Shown here piece by piece: positions 61,131 to 64,000 of a stretch of DNA of 64,000 nt. Source of the stretch: Plantactinospora mayteni (GTDB taxonomy: Bacteria; Actinomycetota; Actinomycetes; Mycobacteriales; Micromonosporaceae); contig NZ_BONX01000050.1 in NCBI RefSeq assembly GCF_016862935.1, forward strand, positions 57,896 through 121,895, in the 5' to 3' direction. The notes beneath the pieces were generated by a model. That model ran no database searches. It saw only the letters and a list, made by a program, of their open reading frames with translations, and was not told the DNA's origin. Position 1 is the stretch's first letter. Every line of letters starts with the position of its first letter. The position numbers and the translations under genes were made by a program.

Positions 61131-61285
61131 GCCGATCCCTTCGTCGGCCGACCACCGACGCCAGCCTACGTGGCGCTATCGCGAAGACACTTACAGTAGT
61201 CGACGAACCGGCCGATTTCGACCGACACCCGCCACGCGGCGCGCGATTGTCAGCTCTCGGCGACGAGATAGTTACACTGTGCCGC

Positions 61286-62938
61286 GTGTCCAGTCGCGCC
61301 CGGGCCAGCACGGCCCAGCCCCCGGTCCGGTTGTTCCGGAACGACTGGAGTCGACTCACCCCACCCGAGCTGGACGGCTGGCAGCCGACCCGGTCCGTCT
61401 CGCTGGTCATCCCGGCCCACGACTGCCAACGCTCCCTCGACCTCACCCTGGCGGCGTTGCGCGCCCAGACGTACCCGTCGGGGATGTTGGAGGTGGTGGT
61501 GGTCGATGACGGCAGCGACCCGCCGCTGGTGCTGCCCCGGATCCGTCCGGACAACTGCCGGCTGCTCCGGGTCGCCGACCACGCCACCGGCTGGGGCCGG
61601 TCGGCCGCGCTGCACGTCGGCGCGGAGCAGAGCGAGGGCGAGATCCTGCACTGGCTCGACGCGGACATGGTCGTCTTCCCGGAGCACGTGGCGGCACAGG
61701 CCCGCTGGCAGCACGTCAGCGACGAGGTGGTCACCCTCGGCTACAAGCGCTTCGTCGACGCCGACTGGCCCAGCCCGGAACAGGTCGCCGAGAGCTGCGC
61801 GGCCGGCACCGCCGACCGGCTCTTCCGGCTCGACGACTCCGAGCCGCACGAGTACGTCGAACGCCTCATCGACGACACCGACCAGCTCCGCGGCGGTGAC
61901 CACCTGAACTTCCGGGCGCACGTCGGCGCCACCGCCGCACTGGCCCGCAGCCTCTACGCCGAGACCGGCGGGCTCAACCCCGAACTGCGGCTCGGCGAGG
62001 ACACCGAGTTCGGCTACCGGCTGGCCCAGGCGGGTGCGGTGTTCGTGCCCGAGCCCCGGGCCCGCAGCTGGCATCTCGGGCCGTCGCACATGATGACCCG
62101 GGGCGAGGCGCTGCGCCGGTACAACCGGCCGTTCCTGGCCGACCTGATGCCGCAGCCCCGCTACCTGCGCTCCGCCGCACACCGGAACTGGGCCGTACCG
62201 CTGGTGGTGGCGGTGGTCCGGGCCGAGGGGCCGTACGAGATGGTCCGTACCTGTGTGGACCGGCTGCTGGCCGGGGACCAGACCGACCTGCGGGTGGTAC
62301 TGGTGGCGGACTGGGCGGGGCTGACCGACGACCGCCGCTCGGTACTGGTCGACCCGCTGCTGGACCTGCGACTGCTCGCCGCGACCTACCGGTCTGAGCC
62401 CCGGGTGGAGTTGGCCGGGCAGCCACCGACGACCGCCTACCCCGCGGCGTACCTGCTGGAACTCGGGTCGCACCTGGGGGTCGACGCGGACACCGTACGC
62501 CGGCTGGTGGCGGTCGCCGACCAGTGGCAGGTCGGGCTGGTCCGGGTGCTGCCGATCGGGGCGACGGCACCGGACGACGGGCTGTCGCTCTGGCGCACCT
62601 CGGCGCTCAGCCGCGCCTTCCGGGTACGCCGACCCGACGAGGCCCTCGACGAGGTGGTCGCCGAGGTGGCCGGCCGGCGCTGGGTCAGCGGCGACGACTT
62701 CGGGGCGATCGACCTGCGGCTGCTGCCGGAGAACAAGTGGGTGTCGCCCCGGTCCCGGCTGGTGGTCCGGCCGGACAAGCGGGCCCGGCGGGCGGCCCTG
62801 GCCGGGGTGGAGACGATCCCGGTCGGCGGCATCCGGTCCCTCGCCTCCGCCACCCGGTTCGTCGCCGGCCGGTACGCCGGACTCGCCGCCGACCGGGTCC
62901 GGCAGCGGGTACGCCGCCCCACCGCCCCGGTCGACTGA
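61286..62938 (+). CDS. GT2-family glycosyltransferase
   Basis: A 550-residue glycosyltransferase. GT-A core: VSLVIPAHDCQRSLDLTLAALRAQTYPSGMLEVVVVDDGSDPP, GAEQSEGEILHWLDADMVV (D-x-D), YAETGGLNPELRLGEDTEFGYRLAQAG (acceptor region E-D), then a second part with VVAVVRAEGPYEMVRTCVDRLLAGDQTDLRVVLVAD. It lacks transmembrane helices. GTG 61286 is favoured: TACACT ends 7 nt before, no Shine-Dalgarno. With the divergent GT2 and the CDP-glycerol gene to the right it hints at wall-polymer genes. Confidence 0.88.
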   Translation: MSSRARASTAQPPVRLFRNDWSRLTPPELDGWQPTRSVSLVIPAHDCQRSLDLTLAALRAQTYPSGMLEVVVVDDGSDPPLVLPRIRPDNCRLLRVADHATGWGRSAALHVGAEQSEGEILHWLDADMVVFPEHVAAQARWQHVSDEVVTLGYKRFVDADWPSPEQVAESCAAGTADRLFRLDDSEPHEYVERLIDDTDQLRGGDHLNFRAHVGATAALARSLYAETGGLNPELRLGEDTEFGYRLAQAGAVFVPEPRARSWHLGPSHMMTRGEALRRYNRPFLADLMPQPRYLRSAAHRNWAVPLVVAVVRAEGPYEMVRTCVDRLLAGDQTDLRVVLVADWAGLTDDRRSVLVDPLLDLRLLAATYRSEPRVELAGQPPTTAYPAAYLLELGSHLGVDADTVRRLVAVADQWQVGLVRVLPIGATAPDDGLSLWRTSALSRAFRVRRPDEALDEVVAEVAGRRWVSGDDFGAIDLRLLPENKWVSPRSRLVVRPDKRARRAALAGVETIPVGGIRSLASATRFVAGRYAGLAADRVRQRVRRPTAPVD

Positions 62939-62947
62939 CGACCCACC

Positions 62948-62996
62948 GTCGTACACACGTTCTATCCACAGGTTGTGGATAGAACGTGTGTACGAC
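62948..62996. terminator. 23-bp perfect inverted repeat
   Basis: Arms of 23 bp (starting GTCGTACACACGTTCTATCC) around GGT, just after the GT2 stop. Works as terminator; its lower GC content than surroundings is notable. Confidence 0.8.
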
Positions 62997-63080
62997 CACC
63001 GACGGGTCTGCTCGACCCTGCTCGGCAGCGACGTCACGCTGCTGAAATGCTAGTGACATCGGGAGCGATAGTATTTCGGC

Positions 63081-63446
63081 ATGTCGCCGACCAGGCCGAC
63101 CCCCGAGGTGCACGGCCCGGAGCGCTGCGCGCAGGCGGACGCCGCGCTGTCCCGGGCCTTCGCGATACTCGGCAAGCGGTGGACAGCCCCGGTGCTGGGC
63201 AGCCTGCGTTCCGGCCCGGCCGGCTTCCGTGAGGTCTCCCGGGCCGTCGGCAGGGTCAGCGACTCCGTACTCTCCGACCGCCTGACCGAACTGGCCGAAC
63301 ACGGCCTGATCGTCCGGAGGGTCCAGGAGGGACCGCCGATCGCGGTCTCCTACCGGTTGACCGAACGGGGTCAGGCGCTGATGCCCGCCCTGGAGCAGAT
63401 CTCCCGCTGGGCCACCGAGCACCTCCCCGGCGACGACGGCTCCTAG
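63081..63446 (+). CDS. HxlR-family transcriptional regulator
   Basis: A 121-residue winged-helix regulator: ALSRAFAILGKRWTAPVLGSLRSGPAGFREVSRAVGRVSDSVLSDRLTELAEHGLIVRRVQEGPPIAVSYRLTERG. This is the complete HxlR pattern with G-K-R-W-T and the Y-x-L-T wing. It starts exactly 6 nt after TAGTAT (63069-63074), and no Shine-Dalgarno is visible, so it is a likely leaderless mRNA. No CxxC redox pair; one early Cys (RCAQAD) is the usual sensor position in HypR/QorR-type members. Confidence 0.93.
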   Translation: MSPTRPTPEVHGPERCAQADAALSRAFAILGKRWTAPVLGSLRSGPAGFREVSRAVGRVSDSVLSDRLTELAEHGLIVRRVQEGPPIAVSYRLTERGQALMPALEQISRWATEHLPGDDGS

Positions 63447-63524
63447 CGACCGGCTCCGGGCGCTGACCCGAACTGGTCGACGGGCCGGCGAGGTAGCGCA
63501 CGAAGGTGAGCAGTCGCGGCCCGC

Positions 63525-64000
63525 TCAGTCTGGCTCGCCGAGGAGAACGCGTCGGACCACCCGCTCGGCCGCCCGGCCGTCGTCCAGGCCGCAGAAGCGG
63601 TGTCGGAACCGCTCCCGGGCCAGGGCGGCCGGCGGGGCGTCCACGGCGCCGGTCCGGAACGCCGTCAGCAGGTCAGGGAATTCCGTCACCGCCACCCCCG
63701 GCGCCTCGGCGAGCACGTCCAGATAGACCCCGCGCTCGCGCCGGTACTCGGCCCAGTCCGGGGCGTAGACCACGATCGGCCGGTCCAGCGTGCCGTAGTC
63801 GAACATCGCGGACGAGTAGTCGGTGACCAGTACGTCGGCGGCGAGGTAGAGATCCTCCATCGAGGGATGATCGGTCACGTCCCGTACCCGCTCCCGACCG
63901 GACGGCGCCGCAGGCGGTCCGGGCGTCCGCGGGTCAGCCGCAGGCGGTCCGGGCGTCCGCGGGTCAGCCGCAGGCGGTCCGGGCGTCCGCGGGTCAGCCG
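63525..64000 (-). CDS. CDP-glycerol glycerophosphotransferase-like protein, 5' truncated by window edge
   Basis: The C-terminal 158 residues of an enzyme that polymerises glycerol-phosphate or related units (TagB/TagF type). VRDVTDHPSMEDLYLAADVLVTDYSSAMFDYGTLDRPIVVYAPDWAEYRRERGVYLD contains the conserved D-Y-S-S and acceptor/CDP-binding residues; the tail is FRHRFCGLDDGRAAERVVRRVL. Immediately before the conserved part are three or more 10-residue repeats (ADPRTPGPPA), an in-frame insert not expected in the family. The gene continues past 64000. Together with nearby GT2 genes it suggests teichoic-acid-like polymer synthesis. Confidence 0.88.
   Translation of the reverse strand, partial: ADPRTPGPPAADPRTPGPPAADPRTPGPPAAPSGRERVRDVTDHPSMEDLYLAADVLVTDYSSAMFDYGTLDRPIVVYAPDWAEYRRERGVYLDVLAEAPGVAVTEFPDLLTAFRTGAVDAPPAALARERFRHRFCGLDDGRAAERVVRRVLLGEPD
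63911..64000. repeat. 30-bp tandem repeat at right window edge
   Basis: Three identical copies of a 30-bp unit (63911-63940, 63941-63970, 63971-64000, starting CAGGCGGTCCGGGCGTCCGC) run off the window. In frame they encode ADPRTPGPPA. Confidence 0.95.

Noticed and set aside
58603..61734. A 1043-codon minus-strand frame over the GT2 and ABC genes
   Set aside because: Low-complexity Arg/Pro/Ala sequence, no motifs, conflicts with clear GT2 and ABC ATPase frames.
63911..64000. CRISPR or intergenic satellite at the right edge
   Set aside because: Units are contiguous and in frame with the CDP-glycerol transferase-like protein.

Overview
The window is very GC-rich (about 70% by eye), has dense coding with frequent ATGA/GTGA start-stop overlaps, a SARP regulator, Tat-type and lipid-free secreted enzymes, F420-type oxidoreductase, actinobacterial c-di-AMP riboswitch and typical actinomycete -10 boxes (TAGGCT, TAGTAT). 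This points to a filamentous actinomycete, most likely Micromonosporaceae (Micromonospora, Plantactinospora or relatives). It looks chromosomal. I see no rRNA, tRNA, CRISPR array, transposase or phage structural gene.

Region by region. 0.1-1.1 kb: a Tat-exported alpha/beta hydrolase. 1.3-10.9 kb: the most unusual locus, a WGR/WD40-like protein followed by four overlapping genes for two membrane-anchored STAND (NB-ARC/TPR) NTPases, a CHAT caspase-like protein and a small beta-rich protein with an acidic tail. It has the architecture of an NTPase-controlled conflict or cell-suicide system. 11-17.5 kb: a two-component pair, a multicopper oxidase with a small membrane partner, an ArsR/SRPBCC pair and a sugar epimerase-like protein. 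18.2-19.6 kb: secreted GH10 xylanase with CBM2. 19.8-22.7 kb: four tiny translationally coupled genes, an XRE-TPR regulator and a GntR regulator. 22.9-27.6 kb: GNAT, aminoglycoside-type phosphotransferase, LysE exporter, DedA protein and a royal-jelly-type propeller. 28-31 kb: a three-gene signalling operon (kinase, kinase-like membrane protein, LuxR regulator). 31-37 kb: an AI-2E-type permease, an F420-dependent oxidoreductase-like protein, AraC/VOC pair, SnoaL-like and WYL proteins. 37.2-40.3 kb: a large SARP regulator. 40.8-45 kb: an LppU-like protein flanked by two inverted copies of a 90-bp palindromic element, then a ferric-reductase/FMN-binding/ApbE operon for extracytosolic flavin electron transfer. 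45-49.8 kb: small and accessory genes including an excisionase-like HTH protein, a toxin-antitoxin pair, decayed gene remnants and a divergent Rrf2/cupin pair. 50-51.2 kb: a c-di-AMP riboswitch controlling a cell-wall peptidase-like protein. 51.3-59 kb: GH65 phosphorylase with beta-phosphoglucomutase, a second multicopper oxidase, a membrane protein and an orphan sugar-ABC ATPase. 59-64 kb: divergent GT2 glycosyltransferases, an HxlR regulator and the 3' part of a CDP-glycerol glycerophosphotransferase-like gene that runs off the right edge.

Recurring themes are (i) many genes whose start codon lies exactly 6-7 nt behind a -10-like hexamer, which suggests leaderless transcription, and (ii) many short in-frame or intergenic tandem duplications (15, 21, 25, 27, 30, 45 and 58 bp periods). 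Functions are assigned from sequence motifs read by eye; no database search was possible.
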